Both the position numbers and the translations under genes were made by a program. A stretch of DNA of 64,000 bases from Gymnopilus junonius (taxonomy: Eukaryota > Basidiomycota > Agaricomycetes > Agaricales > Galerinaceae), in the NCBI GenBank assembly GCA_015501075.1, contig JADNYJ010000033.1, positions 124,001 to 188,000 on the forward strand, in the 5' to 3' direction. The notes under the pieces were generated by a model, which saw only the letters and a list, made by a program, of their open reading frames with translations, did no database searches and had not been told where the DNA came from. Within the stretch, counting starts at the first letter, position 1. Each line of letters starts with the position of its first letter. Positions 31,342 through 42,826 of the stretch are shown here, piece by piece.

Positions 31342-34300
31342 CTACTCATCCAACAACTGCACAACCACAGCCTTTTGCATCCCAGAGATCTTTCCTTTCT
31401 TATTCGTAGTGATCGTAAAGTATAAGGATTTTGCTGTAGGTGACAACAAGCGTTCAATCTCCTCTTCGATTTTCCTCTCAGATAGTTGGGGGTTCAGAGT
31501 TTGAAGCTCAATTTGTCCCTCTGTGTCAAAACCTTGCATTGTAGCCAGGGATGTTCCTGCACTAGCTTCAAAAAAAGGCTCAACGTCATGAGAATAAGGC
31601 CCATACCTGCTTCATACCGCTTTGCAGCCTGCTTCTGTAACTTTGCATAAGTCTTTTCCAACTGCACCACTTCTGGGCTCGAATCATCTGCTCCTCCTGT
31701 TTTCAAAGCCTCAATGCGTGCTTCAACTTCGACCATCTGAGCTCTGATGGTCAACATCTTCTTGACACGCGTCTTGACTTCTTGATCAGGATCGCTTGCT
31801 GTGCTCAGTACAGTCTCTGCCTTTGTCGGTGGCGCAGGAGCAGCTTCAGGCTCATTGGTTGGCGACTCGACGTACTCGAGCTCATCTTCATCTTCATTAT
31901 CACCATCTACATTGTTGGCAGGTGGTGGGTCAGAGGGAGATGGTGCGTGCGGTAGTGGGTTTTCTGGCGAATGCTGAGTAGTGGTAGTTGTAACAGGATC
32001 AGGGTTAGAGACGCCAGGCGCCACTTTAGGTTTGGCCGCCTCTTCTTCCCCTTTCTTCCGCTGTGCTTCAGCTCCGGCCTTAATATTTTCTTCAGCAGCA
32101 TCTTGTTGACGTGCAGCCTCTTCTGCATCGGCTGTAGCCTTTTGACGCTCGCCCTCTTCCCGCTGACGTTCAGTCTCTGCTTTTAGACGCGCCTCCTCTG
32201 CAATTCGTTGACTTTCAGCCTCAGCTTCCGCTTTCTTCTTATCGTCTTCCTCTTTCTTTTTCCTATCTTCCGCCTCTTTCTTTATCCGTTCGTCCTCCTT
32301 CCTCTTTCTCTCAGCCTCGTCAGCAAGTCTCTTTTCCTCCTCCTGTTCTTTATTCTTCCTCGCAGCCTCCTCCCTTCGTGCCTGCGCCTCCTCAGCAGCC
32401 CTCTTTCGCTCAGCCACTTGCTCCTCCTTTTTCTTCTTTTCCGCTTCCTCCTCCTTCTTCCTCTTCTCCTCCTCCTTCTTCCTCTTCTCCTCCTCCTTCT
32501 TCCTCTTCTCCTCCTCCTTCTTCCTCTTCTCCTCCCCCTCCTTCCTCTCCTCCTCAGCTGCTGCAGCTTCCTTCCTCACTTTCTCAGCAGCCTCCTCCTC
32601 CTCTCTCTTCTTCCGCCTCGCAGCAGCATCCGCAGCCTCCTTCTTCAATCTCTCAGCTTTCTCTGCCTCTTTCTTCTTCTTCAATGCTTCCTCTTCCTCC
32701 TTTTTCTTCTTCTTCTTTTCTTCTTCCTCTTTCAATCGATCAGCCTCCTGCAGAGCCTTCTCTTGTTCATCGCGCAGACGAGCATCTTCCTCTTCCTTCC
32801 GGCGTTTCTCAGCTTCAGTTTCAGCGTTTGGTTGCCAGGGATTAGTACCACCATCAACATCATCGTCCCCGCCAAAAAGGTTCATAGTCTCAAAAGACGT
32901 AGGGTTGTAAGAAGTAGAGGCACCAGGGGGAGGGTCGTCGTATATATCATCATAGTTAGTCTCTCCGTGAATCATTGATTGGTATGCAGGTGGTTGTGTA
33001 TAGGTATCGTCGTTAGTGGTATTGATATTAGTATTTCCGCCACCAGCAGAGCCAGAGAGGAACTGAGAGCCAAGGGTATCCCATCCACTCATGTCAACGT
33101 CTTGAGGAGGCGCGCCTCCTTGAGCTTGAGCGTGGGTGGGTTTAGGAGGAGTCACAGGCGCAGGGACAGGTACAGGCACGGCTGTAGGAACCTTAGCGGC
33201 TGGTCTATCCTTGGCAGGCGGCGTGGGTGGCTTCTCGTCTGTATAGTCTTCCTTTTGTATCTTCTCCCAGTCTTCCGTGCTAGCCTCCTCCAAGAAATCT
33301 GGGATCTGTGGTAGCTGCTCCGGAGGAGGTACAGATTTCAAATCCTCCTTGTGTTCGAAGATAAACCGGTTTCGCTGTACACGCGCGGCAGAGTCGGATG
33401 GGGTGGGTGGCATGTAGAAGGGCGGCGCGGTGTGCTTGGGGGTGAGTTCGCCTTCTTCTGGTTTGGACGCGACGGCTGCGGCTGCTGCGACATCGACGAG
33501 GAGAGGGCCTTCAGTGACCATGTCGGGGACTTCTTCAAAGTTGACGGCAGAAGTGGAAGTAGGATCGCCGCGCGCGGTGGCAGATGATAAGGAACTGGAG
33601 GAACGATTAGCTTCATCGAGGTCTTCTTCTTCTTCCTCATTCGCGTCGTTGGAGGATGAGATCTCGGAGGAAGTGTCGAGTTCTCCTGGGTACACTGAGA
33701 GTCTACGGCTTGTTCGGTCTGACCTGCCCCTTGGCCTTGGAGAGCCTATCTCTGTGTCAAGATCTGAGTATCCCGACGAGAAATGCCCGGGCAATCGGCG
33801 TCTGAGGGTCTCCCTCACAGCTGGGTCGACGGGTGTTTGTTCGGTGGTGATGATAGAGGGATCGTCAACGACGACGCTGCTTGGTCCTTGCGTGGGGACA
33901 TCGACATCAGTCGGCGCTTCAGTGATAGTCGAGGGTTGGCGCGAGGGCGAAAAACGAACGGTCCGGGGAGGAGGGAAGAAAGCGACAGTAGGGACCATCT
34001 TGGAGAGAGTGTACATATCCCTCCTCAAATGCCTCCATGTCCTCTCCAAGCCGACCTCCTCCCACAGTGTAGGAGCGATATCCGCGAGCACCATGCCCAG
34101 CGCAGTCCAAATGAGCACGAGCACGAGTCTCGCTACGCTCTCCGTGAACAGAAAGTCGATAAACAGGCGAACGCCGAAGCCGATGTAGGGATCGGAGGAT
34201 TTGGGCATTTTCTTGAGAAAGTGCAGCATGATGACGCCCTCCCACAGGCCGACGAGGGTGCCAGTGAGCTTGAAGTCGTACTTGCCAACGGTGTCGACGA

Positions 34301-34430
34301 GGAAGCGCAGACCGAGACCGAAAGCGATGGCGGAAATGCTGTCCATGAGTGCGGCTAGACGGATATTAATTCGCCAGCCTGGTGTTGATGAGGGACGGGA
34401 TGACGAAAGGAGCGAGGACAGGACGTTCAT
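31342..34430 (-). CDS. Membrane protein with long charged coiled coil (unidentified)
   Basis: About 1,000 residues, nearly all in one exon. The ATG at 34430 (MNVLSSLLSSSRPSS) is the first true ATG in frame. The N-terminus has three or four hydrophobic segments (ALMDSISAIAFGLGLRFLVD, GTLVGLWEGVIMLHFL, IGFGVRLFIDFLF, LVLVLIWTALGMVLADI). A Ser/Pro/Thr-rich acidic middle follows, then about 300 residues of Lys/Glu/Ala coiled coil with EEKRKKE repeats, then a helix (VKTRVKKMLTIRAQMVEVEA). A 3' intron at about 31556-31606 links KRYEA to GTSLATMQGFDTEGQ, and the last exon ends KAVVVQLLDE. The membrane half resembles uncharacterised Agaricomycete proteins. Function is unknown; a membrane-tethered scaffold is a guess. 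Confidence 0.82.
32451..32536 (-). repeat. 21-bp tandem coding repeat (KRKKEEE)
   Basis: Four near-identical 21-bp units (plus-strand ctccttcttcctcttctcct) encode heptads EEKRKKE in the coiled coil. The purity suggests recent unit-number change. Confidence 0.85.
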
Positions 34431-34751
34431 CCTCAAGGAGTGTGATATTTGTGAAAGGAAAGAGCAAGTCACAACTTTATTTTGAAAACAAACAAAAATG
34501 GGTCTGTGCGCACTCTCTTACTCTCTACCGCGGGTGTCCTGTCATTTATGCCTTATTTCCAGTGGATTTATGTGCTCACCGTTCACAATGGCGTCCACAA
34601 TGAAGACGTTCAAATTTAAACCGAATTGAACTGTTTGGATGACCGGCCCGGACATTGTTCTCTGTAACAATGTCTGTCACGCTCTTCAGCTCCGAGTCTC
34701 TTTTCCTCAAACTCGATCATGATCAACAATCGACGGAAGCATTTTTCTATT
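34431..34751. other. Intergenic, 5' of the coiled-coil gene
   Basis: Boundary between the housekeeping block and the F-box/secreted-protein island. No gene is supported. Confidence 0.4.
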
Positions 34752-35896
34752 CTAAACATACCATCTCTCTCCTCTATCACTGATAAACCCTCCGTCTACC
34801 AATCTCTCTACTTCCTTCCAAAAATCTGACGGCCTAAATGAATCCTGCACCTTCCAAACATGCGGGTCTCCCAAGTCCCTCAATATAACCATCGACCTAG
34901 GTGCCGCCATAGGATACTCCGCCGACCTCTCCAATGTCCTGACCCTCGCCACTAGCCGCTCATGTTGCGGTAAAGAATATTCCCGTGGTTCCAATATCGC
35001 AAAATAGCGGAGCTTCTGTGCTACCCTTCTGATCCTCACATTGTGATTCAACCCCTGCACCGACGTCGCCACATGCGTCAGGTTCTGGAAAGCCGAGTAC
35101 GCAATGACATATGTATCATTGTCAGGATACACCGAAGCGAGCAAGGCAGATACGAGATGGATCCAACTTCCACTCTCGTAGTCGATTATGATCGCTAGGT
35201 GTGTCAACGACGCGACTAGTCCTACTGGAATATCATACTGCGCATTCGGTTGACCGAATTGGCGTTCATTGGGATCCCAGTCGCGATGGCAGACCATAGT
35301 GAGCCGCTTCAAATAGGGCGACTTGATATAATGCAAAATCCTTTCTCTCGAGGAGCCTTTTCTGAATATGGTAAGCAGCAGAATGCGCCGGGAACATTCG
35401 ACCAGGATGGCTTTTGCTTGTGGTAGTGTTACGGTGCTTTCGACCGCCAAGGACCTGATCATGGGCTCGAAGTGTCCTCTGGGTTTCGTTCGGAGAGTTT
35501 TAAAGAAAGAGATGGCGGATCGTGGGTCTTGCATGACGATCCTCTGGTATAAAATTGGGCGTACCCTTTAACCAGGTAAGGAATTAATCAGCACTGATTA
35601 CTGTAAATAACATGTATGTAAACCTACCAGGTATAAACATATTTCGCAACCTGACACAACCTCAAAGCACACTTACCATCCAAACTCGCAGCATGTTCAA
35701 AAATGATTCTTTGAATTTCATTTGGTAGTTCCACAGCCAATCCGCTATCTAAAGTCCCGCCAGGGGGATGGTTAGATTCAGAAGGACCAGGACTGCTCAT
35801 GCATGTATCTTCCATCATGTCGGTGTCCCTAAAGTCGATTCCTGGAGGAAAGTAAAATTCGGGAGAGATTTCATCGATGATGATTGAAGGAGTCAT
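34752..35896 (-). CDS. F-box-like protein, family B copy 1
   Basis: Exon 1 starts MTPSIIIDEISPEFYFPPG, with an acidic and Pro-rich lead. It holds the F-box-like helix (LAVELPNEIQRIIFEHAA) and ends LCQVAKYVYTW. A single intron (about 35568-35627) leads to VRPILYQRIVMQDPRSAISF, which opens the long C-terminal domain. Markers are SLAVESTVTLPQAKAILVEC, YIKSPYLKRLTMVC, VASLTHLAIIIDYESGSWIH, FQNLTHVATSVQGLNHN, RRVAQKLRYFAILEP, RSMVILRDLGDPHVWKVQD, and a closing FRPSDFWKEVERLVDGGF. Such proteins are likely SCF substrate adaptors, which is inference. It forms a co-directional series with copies 2 to 4, sharing about half or more of its residues with copy 2. The frame is intact. Confidence 0.78.
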
Positions 35897-36065
35897 GATT
35901 TGTTACCGAGCGCTCCGTGGAGGGACCGCGCTGTCGTGGGAATTCTCTTGCTGAGGACACAGGCTTTCTTTCTGCTCTTTAATCCAGGTTTTCACATTTT
36001 CGTGCTCAATTCTTGGCCAATCCCACTTAGGTTCAGTCCATGATCAACGACCAATTGAAGCGAGC

Positions 36066-37212
36066 CTACACAAATTCCGAACTAAACGTCAAGTAACCCG
36101 ACCACAAATTACCCCACTTCTCTCCTTGGTCAGACAAATACCCCTCATCTACCAATTTCTCCACCTTCTTCCAAAATTTCGAAGGCCTAAACGAGTCCTG
36201 CACCTTCCACACACTCGGGTCCCCAAGGTCCCTCAAAATGACCATAGATCGAGGCACTGCCGTCGCGTACTCGGCTGACCTCTCATATGCCTTGACGTTC
36301 ACCACGAGTTGTCTGTGTTCTTCAGGGGTATAGCCCCGCGGTTCCACTATCGCCAAGTACCGTAGCTTCTTTGCCATCTTCCTGATCATCATGTTATGAT
36401 CCAACCCATATACCGGCAGCGCTACGTGCGTAAGAGTCTGAAAAGACGAGTATGCAGTGGCGTATAGAGCGTTGTCGGGATAGCGCGAAGCGAGCAAGGC
36501 AGAACTGAGGTGGGGCCACGTCCCAACCCAGTAGTCGAAAACGAGCGCGAGGTGCGTCAAAGACGCCAAGAGTCCCAAAGGGATCTCGTACTGCGCAGTT
36601 GGCAGCCCATTGTACTCTGCATCTTCGAAGCACACCATCGTGAGTCGCTTCAAGTAGGGCGATTTGATGTAGTCCAGGAATTTTTCCTTCGAGGTCTTTT
36701 TTCGGAACAGCGTGAGCAAGAGAATGCGCCGGGAGCATTCGACGAGGCTGGCTCTTGCTTGTGGGAGGGTCACAGTGCTTGCGATTGCCAGGGACCTGAT
36801 CATGGGTTCGAAGTACCCTCTTGGTTTGGATCGGAGGGTTTTGAAGAAGGAAACCGCGGATTGGGGGTCCTGAATGACGACTCTTTGATATAAAATGGGA
36901 TGTATCCTATGGGGTCATAATTTGTACAGGTAGGGAGATAATTAGTATTCCAGTTCTTGCGCTCACTTAAGAACATTGGAAAATTCACCAGGTGTAAACG
37001 TATCGAGAAATCTGACACAATCTCAACGCACACTTCCCGTCCGAACTCGCAGCGTATTCGAAAATGAGCTGTTGGATTTCATTCGGGAGCTCGACAGTCA
37101 ATTGGGGATCTAAAGCTGAAGTCACTGGCGGCCTGACCATGGGTGATAACACCTCGGCGGATGGGCCAGAACGCACAGGGCTGTCCATGCGTCTATCTGA
37201 TTGAGATTGCAT
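36066..37212 (-). CDS. F-box-like protein, family B copy 2
   Basis: Start MQSQSDRRMDSPVRSGPS (37212) is the first ATG. The F-box-like helix is LTVELPNEIQQLIFEYAASS and exon 1 ends LCQISRYVYTW. The same intron position as in copy 1 gives IHPILYQRVVIQDPQSAVSF. The C-terminal domain tracks copy 1 closely (SLAIASTVTLPQARASLVEC, YIKSPYLKRLTMVC, LLASLTHLALVFDYWVGTW, FQTLTHVALPVYGLDHN, RSMVILRDLGDPSVWKVQD, FRPSKFWKKVEKLVDEG) but has a longer tail ending LTFSSEFV. It is open throughout. Tandem position, orientation and intron position show local duplication. Function is inferred only from the F-box-like segment. Confidence 0.78.
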
Positions 37213-38040
37213 CGTCTTGGAAGGAATTATGAAGACCAATTTACGAAAGGAAGGAAATTCCAGAAGAGGTTGCGTCGCCGTTGATTCGAGGGGTCATTAT
37301 AATCTTATACCGGGACCGCCCATGCTGACGTGGTGTGGGAGGGAACTTGATGGAGCCTAGTCAATGCTAGTGAACTTTGTCATCACCAGTCTTGTAACCG
37401 CAACGCGTTGACGACGCACTCATACCGATGAAGCTTGATCGTTGTGGGAAATCTCGTGTTGGACATGCCAACGCGCCCTACGTCCCTTCCTTCTTTCTTT
37501 CTTCTGTCACCTTGGTGCCTCTTCTTTGAAAATCGACGCACTCCAATTCCAACCTATCTTCCTTGCAGGGTTTATTCATAAACAATCTATTATCCCCCTC
37601 TCCTGCATGAAACTTCATTTCCGACCTATGCCACCCTACAGTGCACATACTTCCACATCTTGTGTATGCATCTCTAAACTCTATCGAAACTCTTGGTCAT
37701 GTCGTCATGAGGAGCGACTTCGAAGCGTACCTGGACGTCAATCAAGATCGGAGTTGGCCCGTTACATTCCTTGACAGATTGAAAAGGACTGAAGGTTGAA
37801 TTGCTTTCACACATACTCTGGTGCTCAATACCTGGTCGCGCATCATTTCGTAATCTCCCTCAGCTGACCCTTGCGCTAGCCAACACGAGCACATTCAAAT
37901 GTATCCCAATGAAGTTCTGAACTTTGGTGTATGCCTTAGCGCACCCTTGCTGATTCAATTATTTCCAAAGGGGGCTTGGAAAGGATTGTTATCGTTCTGC
38001 TATTTAACTGCTTTCAAACTGTCGGCGTTTACCCACCAGA
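37213..38040. other. Intergenic; holds the promoter relic of the secreted-protein pseudogene
   Basis: No intact gene. The stretch 37721-37755 (cgaagcgtacctggacgtca…) matches 40845-40879 upstream of secreted copy A, at nearly the same distance from the start position (320 and 331 bp). A TATA-like tatttaa lies at 38001. These are remnants of the duplicated upstream region. Confidence 0.6.
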
Positions 38041-38474
38041 ATACACTTTCAAACTGCGTTATCCCCCATTGCGTTCTTTATCGCATCGTTGTCTTCTGGC
38101 ACTGCTGCTGTTTCATGCGCAGTATGTCCCGAGACGATCTTCTTTTCAGGACATACTCGTACCCTGACTCTATAGGTTGAGGCGAATGGTAACACCGTGG
38201 AGTGCGCGTAAGTTATATCAGGTCCTCTGTTGGAAAAGCTCCTCGATGAATCATGAATAGCTATGGTAATCCAGGTGTCGAAGGCATTATTCTTTTTTGT
38301 GTCTTTCGGGTTGGTCTTCTTTAAACCCTACGTTGACCGACCCCTTCATTAACAGAACATCCATTTATAGAACGATATTGAAAAAGTCGTTTTTACAATA
38401 CGGGACCCCAATTGAATGTGTTACCTGGAGTTTGTCAATTCTACGCGGAAGTAGTTCAGAAGGCCTCATGTTGG
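38041..38474 (+). pseudogene. Full-length relic of a small secreted cysteine-rich protein
   Basis: Aligned with the intact copies at 41176 and 42827, the start codon is ATA instead of ATG. Exon 1 (38041-38207) keeps exactly 167 nt and reads HFQTALSPIAFFIASLSSG then AAVSCAVCPETIFFSGHTRTLTL, followed by a TAG stop (38173-38175). Intron 1 keeps gtaag…atag. Exon 2 (38261-38309) keeps exactly 49 nt, and its Cys. Intron 2 keeps gttggtcttct…atag. Exon 3 (from 38371) retains LPGVC and VVQKASC but is one base shifted, and the stop is TGG. All six cysteine codons survive. The lesions are start loss, premature stop, exon-3 frameshift and stop loss. Confidence 0.85.
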
Positions 38475-38686
38475 ATTGTAATGTGGGTCGTCTTACAATT
38501 GAAGCCTGGATACTTGCTAACAATCTGGCATAGAATAACGATCTCCTGCGTTAATTACCCATGATCTTCCCTGTAAACCTGGTTCGAAGGTATAACAATA
38601 CCTATTGACCTGAACCAATGCTTGAGTACCTCCCTAAAAGGATGAGCCTCGACCAAAGCCTACCAGTGGCAATGTCATTAGTTATC

Positions 38687-39755
38687 TCAACTCGACCACC
38701 TCTCCCCTTGGTCACTAACAAGTCCACCGTCCACCAACGTCTCCACTTTCTTCCAAAAATCCGAAGGTCTGAACCAGTCCTGCACCTTCCAAGTATGCGG
38801 ATCTCCCAAGTCCTTCAAAATAACCATAGATAGGGACCTTGCCAATGGATACTCAGCCGACTTGTCCAGCTTCCTGATCCTCGTAACAAGCTGTTCATGT
38901 TGTGCTGAAGGATAGCCCTGCGGCTCCAATACTGCAAAATATCGAAGCTTTTGTGCCACCTTCCTAATTCTGACTGTGTGATTCAAACCAAACAGAGATG
39001 TCGCTACATGCGTCAGGTTCTGGAAAGCCGAATAAGCAATGGTATAAGGAGGCTTGTTAGGAGACCGTAGAGCATGCAAGGCATCATCGAGGTGAATCCA
39101 GTTTCCATTATCATAGTCGACTATGATAGCAAGGTGCGTCGACGACGCGACGAGCCCCACTGGGATGTCATACTGCGCGTTCTGTTGATCGATATGCCTC
39201 ACATCAGGCCAATCGCGATGGCAGACCATCGTGAGTCGCCTTAAGTGCGGAGATTTAATATAATCCAAAATATTTTCTTTCGAGGAGCCTTTACGGAACA
39301 GGGTGAGCAAGACAATTTGGCGTGAACTTTCAACAAGGATGGCTTTTGCCTGAGGCAGAGTCACAGTGCTTTCGATTGCCAAGGACCTGATAATGGACTC
39401 GAAATATCCTCTAGGCTTGAGTCTAAGGGTTTTGAAGGAATGGCTGATTGGGGGTCTTGGATGACGATTCTCTGGTATAAAATTGGGTGAACCCTAGGTA
39501 AGCATAATCATAAAAGTGAGAAATTGATTCGCTTTGAATTCCTAACTGCTGGAGGAGAAATGCGTAAATCTACCATTTATAAACATCTTTCGCAACCTGA
39601 CACAATCTAAAAGCACACTTCCCATCCAAACCCGCAGCGCGCTCAAAGATGATTCGTTGAATCCCGTTCGGGAGTTCGACCACAAATTATATCCAAATTG
39701 GGTACTGGCACCTGCAAATGTTTAAATTTCGAGGGTTGGTCTCTGGGCTGTCCAT
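38687..39755 (-). pseudogene. F-box-like family B copy 3, broken
   Basis: The 3' part is open and close to copy 1 (MAIESTVTLPQAKAILVES, YIKSPHLRRLTMVCHRDW, FQNLTHVATSLFGLNH, RSLSMVILKDLGDPHTWKVQ, FRPSDFWKKVETLVDGG). Two lesions are upstream of it. In exon 2, QSAI-SFFKTLR of copies 1 and 2 is replaced by QSAIPSKPLDSS, because four bases are missing near 39438-39442; this leads to a stop. In exon 1, ATG at 39755 begins MDSPETNPRN as in copy 2. Two bases are then missing before VELPNGIQRIIFERAAG (about 39680-39690), giving a TAA. The F-box helix itself survives as sequence. Neither lesion is a simple homopolymer change, so real pseudogenisation is likely. Confidence 0.8.
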
Positions 39756-41175
39756 GGGGAAAGTATATCTTCTTGAAGTTCTAGTTCTATTTCGTCGGTG
39801 TCCTGGATCTCAAAATTACGGAGGAAAGAGAACAATTAGGAGGGGAGGAGGAAGGTTGGGGGAGTTATTTGAATTCATTGCGATGCGCTCAGACTGGTCA
39901 ATGTTGAAGATGGTGACTGGCCGCGCAAGGGGGTTTCTGTCGTGAGAATTTCTATGTTGATCGCACAAGGTCATGACAAACTACGAGCGCTCGCTCGTAT
40001 TTTCTCTTCGTCGTTGACTTGCATACCAATACTCAATATGCAGCAGCATAACCTTCTACTATATTATGTGGTTCTCTCTCTTTCCTCTCGAAAGTAGAAA
40101 TTGCCCCTCCAGACGTCTTTCAGCGGCTTGTCTGACTCTTAATGCTCGAGCCTTGTCTGCATATAAAGCTACTACGGCATCCGACAGCTGTATTGCTTCG
40201 AGGCTTGAAACTCATGTTTACGAACAAGCATAAAATAAGATCTGAAAAGAGGTGGTTTACGTCCAGGACTTTACAGGCTCCCTGAGTTCCTTCCTGGCCG
40301 GTAAAAAGTTCATTCCTTATTACCAGTGCACATGCCATCGAAATCGAGGCGTACAATATGGACCTTTCAGATGTATGTAACCTTTCCGCCGGATTCGAAG
40401 ACAATACTGAGAACACCTCCCCTAAGTGTCAGAAAGTCAGGCACAACGTCCTGCAGACCAAGCAGTAAGAAAAAGACGGGATGCGCCGTGCAAACGGCAG
40501 ATCCTCCATTCTCTCCAAAAATATCGATCCTGTGGGAGTACAGCTGCTTGGTCGACATCTACCACGGAGAATCTGGTGGATCTAACAGTACACAGTTTCC
40601 CAGTTCCTTTGTTCCACCTTCGTCTGTTTCTGAACTTGCTTTCATTTGCTTTCAGCTCGACTTGACCTGGCAAGCGTACTCTATAATCATAAACCCAAAT
40701 ATGTAGTCGACGACTCGCCACTACTGCTTGCTCTCCTACATGCTTCGAAGCCATTTGTGCCCTTCAGAAAGCTGGTGAAGACGGAACGGTTTCATTTTTT
40801 CCAGCCGGTTGCAGGCAGGCAAGTTCCAGAATGATTTTGATTTTCGAAGCGTGCCTGGATGTCGATCAAGACCAGGGTTCGTCATCTACATAAAAAATAT
40901 CTGACAGGTTTGAAGGATAGAAGTCGTCGACGCTCCGAATGATCTTTCCACCATTGATCTTTTGTTCACTGCATGGTGGTGGCATCTTGTTCCGTGACTG
41001 TTTTTGCTGGCCCCATGGCCACTTAGCATACGATTGAAGGCATCCTAAACTTTGGGGTAGATATCTTGGCGATTCCTTGGGAATTCATTCTCATCTGAGA
41101 AATGACACAAAGAAATTTGCTCTGCTATTTAAGGGCTATCAATCTAAGTATCGACCAGGATTTATCATCTCCAAA
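39756..41175. other. Intergenic; first unit of a diverged tandem duplication
   Basis: No gene is supported. The stretch 40357-40560 is visibly similar to 42090-42245 (shared tggacct…, agacaa(t)actgag, cacaacgtc, tcggtcctg-like words). The duplicated unit of about 1.65-1.7 kb therefore includes this upstream flank as well as the secreted-protein gene. Confidence 0.5.
40926..40954 (+). promoter_or_regulatory. Conserved upstream block of secreted copy A
   Basis: GTCGACGCTCCGAATGATC followed by TTTCCACCAT. It recurs upstream of copy B at 42627-42656 with few changes and includes a GTCGAC palindrome. It lies 250 bp before the start codon. Candidate regulatory element; it may simply be duplicated sequence. 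Confidence 0.45.
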
Positions 41176-41599
41176 ATGTACTTCCAAACTACTCTAGTCG
41201 CTCTCGCGTTGTCAGTCATATCGTTCTCTTCTAGCGCTGCTGCCGTTTCATGTGCAGTGTGCGCTCCATCAATCGTCTTCGATGGACTTACTCGTACTTT
41301 GACTCTGTCGAGAGAGGAAGAGAGCAACACCCTGCAGTGCAAGTAAGTCGTGATCCAGCAAATTTTATATGACAAAGTAATAAATCACGAATAGCTACGA
41401 TACCCCAGCCATCGCAGGATTTTCTCCTGCTTGTCTCTACCAAGTTGGCCTTCTCTACGTCGATCACGTTCTTCGTTAATGGGTGTACTGATAGAATGTC
41501 AATGGGCAACTCATTTTTACAAACACCGGCGCTACCTTGACTTCGCTGCCCGGAGCGTGCCCCGCTACCTTGCCTTTGGTCCAGAAGACTTCATGCTAA
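41176..41599 (+). CDS. Small secreted cysteine-rich protein, copy A
   Basis: Three exons of 167, 49 and 105 nt (41176-41342, 41395-41443, 41495-41599) code for 106 residues. A signal peptide (MYFQTTLVALALSVISFSSS) is followed by AAAVSCAVCAPSIVFDGLTR, TLTLSREEESNTLQC, NYDTPAIAGFSPACLYQ, NVNGQLIFTNTGATLTSLPG and ACPATLPLVQKTSC. The mature part has six cysteines, compatible with three disulfides. A TATA-like tatttaa is at 41126. Without the second intron the frame would stop after VDHVLR; the splice gttgg…gatag restores a conserved C-terminus shared with copy B. Small secreted proteins of this kind are common in mushroom secretomes with unknown roles. No toxin or enzyme signature is seen. Confidence 0.88.
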
Positions 41600-42826
41600 A
41601 TGATGATTGCGAGTCCTCCTATTCACAATTCCTAGATGTTTTCTGACATTTTCTCCTAGTATCTTTGCACTGGCTACCAATTTTCCTATGTCGAAGATTA
41701 TAAGCCTTGTTTAAACAACTTGTACCCATAAAAGATGCAAAAATATATAAATGAAAATGCGCCCTGATTACCCCTAGTGAAGAGCTATTCGCTGTACTGG
41801 CTACAGGACATGCGGCGAATCTTTTTCTTCACTCATCTTGACTTCCTTCGGGCTTTCTCCCCTTGAGGCAGTCGTGTACATGCCAGTGTGTGGCTTCAAT
41901 ACTTTAATAATTAAACTGAACTCAGTCTACGAACACGCACTCAAGAAGGGCTAGGTTGCAGCATCTCCAAGACCTTCAGGGCTTCCAAGGTTCTATAAGA
42001 CATCCGCTACTTAATATCTCAAGAAAAATTTCATTTCCGAGCTGTGCCCGCATGCTTCGGGAATCTAATTTACAGTGTGGACCTCTCAAGCTTTCCGTGA
42101 AAGGCAGGGACATGGTTTGGAGACAAGACTGAGAAAAAATGGCCTAGCTGTCAAGGGGGGGACACAACGTCACGCAGATTGAGACAGCAGAGAATTTTTT
42201 TAAAAGCTCCAAAAGCATCGGTCCTGCAGCAGTTGACCAATTAGGAAAGAAATTTAGCAAATTGGTTGAACAGCGAATGGCTTCCGTCGCTTCATCATCG
42301 CGAGAGCTGACTTTCATCTACTTCCATTTGGCTTAACCGGCCGCGAATTACAAATGCCGAAGCCAGGGAAACCAAGTTCCGCAATGGTTTTGACGGTGAA
42401 GGAATGCCTCAGGGCCTGTTTGGCATCACGCTTAGTGCAAGCGATTCCGGAGCGCTCTGCCAAATTCAATCCCCGGAGCGCGAAATCGCTCCAAAGGGGT
42501 CGTTTTGGCGGACAGCTCCGAGATTGCTCCAGTACAGGCGTGGTGCCGTACAAGCCCTAAATGTCACTTGAGAGCATGGTTCGTTATAAATCTATTTAGG
42601 CAATAGCCTAGAAAGGATTGGAAACTGTCGACGCTTCGAATGATCCTTACACCACCAACCATGAGACCAATCACCATACGATTGAGTGTCCTAGGCTTTT
42701 GGGTGGACACCCTGAGGATTCCTTCGAATTTTCTATCTCTTGAGAAGCCGCACTAAAAACAAGGACTGCAATATTTTTCAGCTATATATAAGGGCTGAGT
42801 ATCCGCCAAGATTTATTGCCCCCAAA
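41600..42826. other. Intergenic; second duplication unit upstream of copy B
   Basis: No gene is supported (the open frames at 42314-42560 are overlapping shadows with no domain). It contains the counterpart of the 40.36-40.56 kb block and a TATA-like tatatataa at 42783. Confidence 0.45.
42627..42656 (+). promoter_or_regulatory. Conserved upstream block of secreted copy B
   Basis: GTCGACGCTTCGAATGATCC followed by TTACACCACC, matching 40926-40954. It lies 200 bp before the start codon. Confidence 0.45.

Noticed and set aside
32208..32978. Long plus-strand frames rich in Leu/Phe and Ser/Pro opposite the coiled coil
   Set aside because: They are antisense shadows of the Lys/Glu repeat codons of the minus-strand gene.
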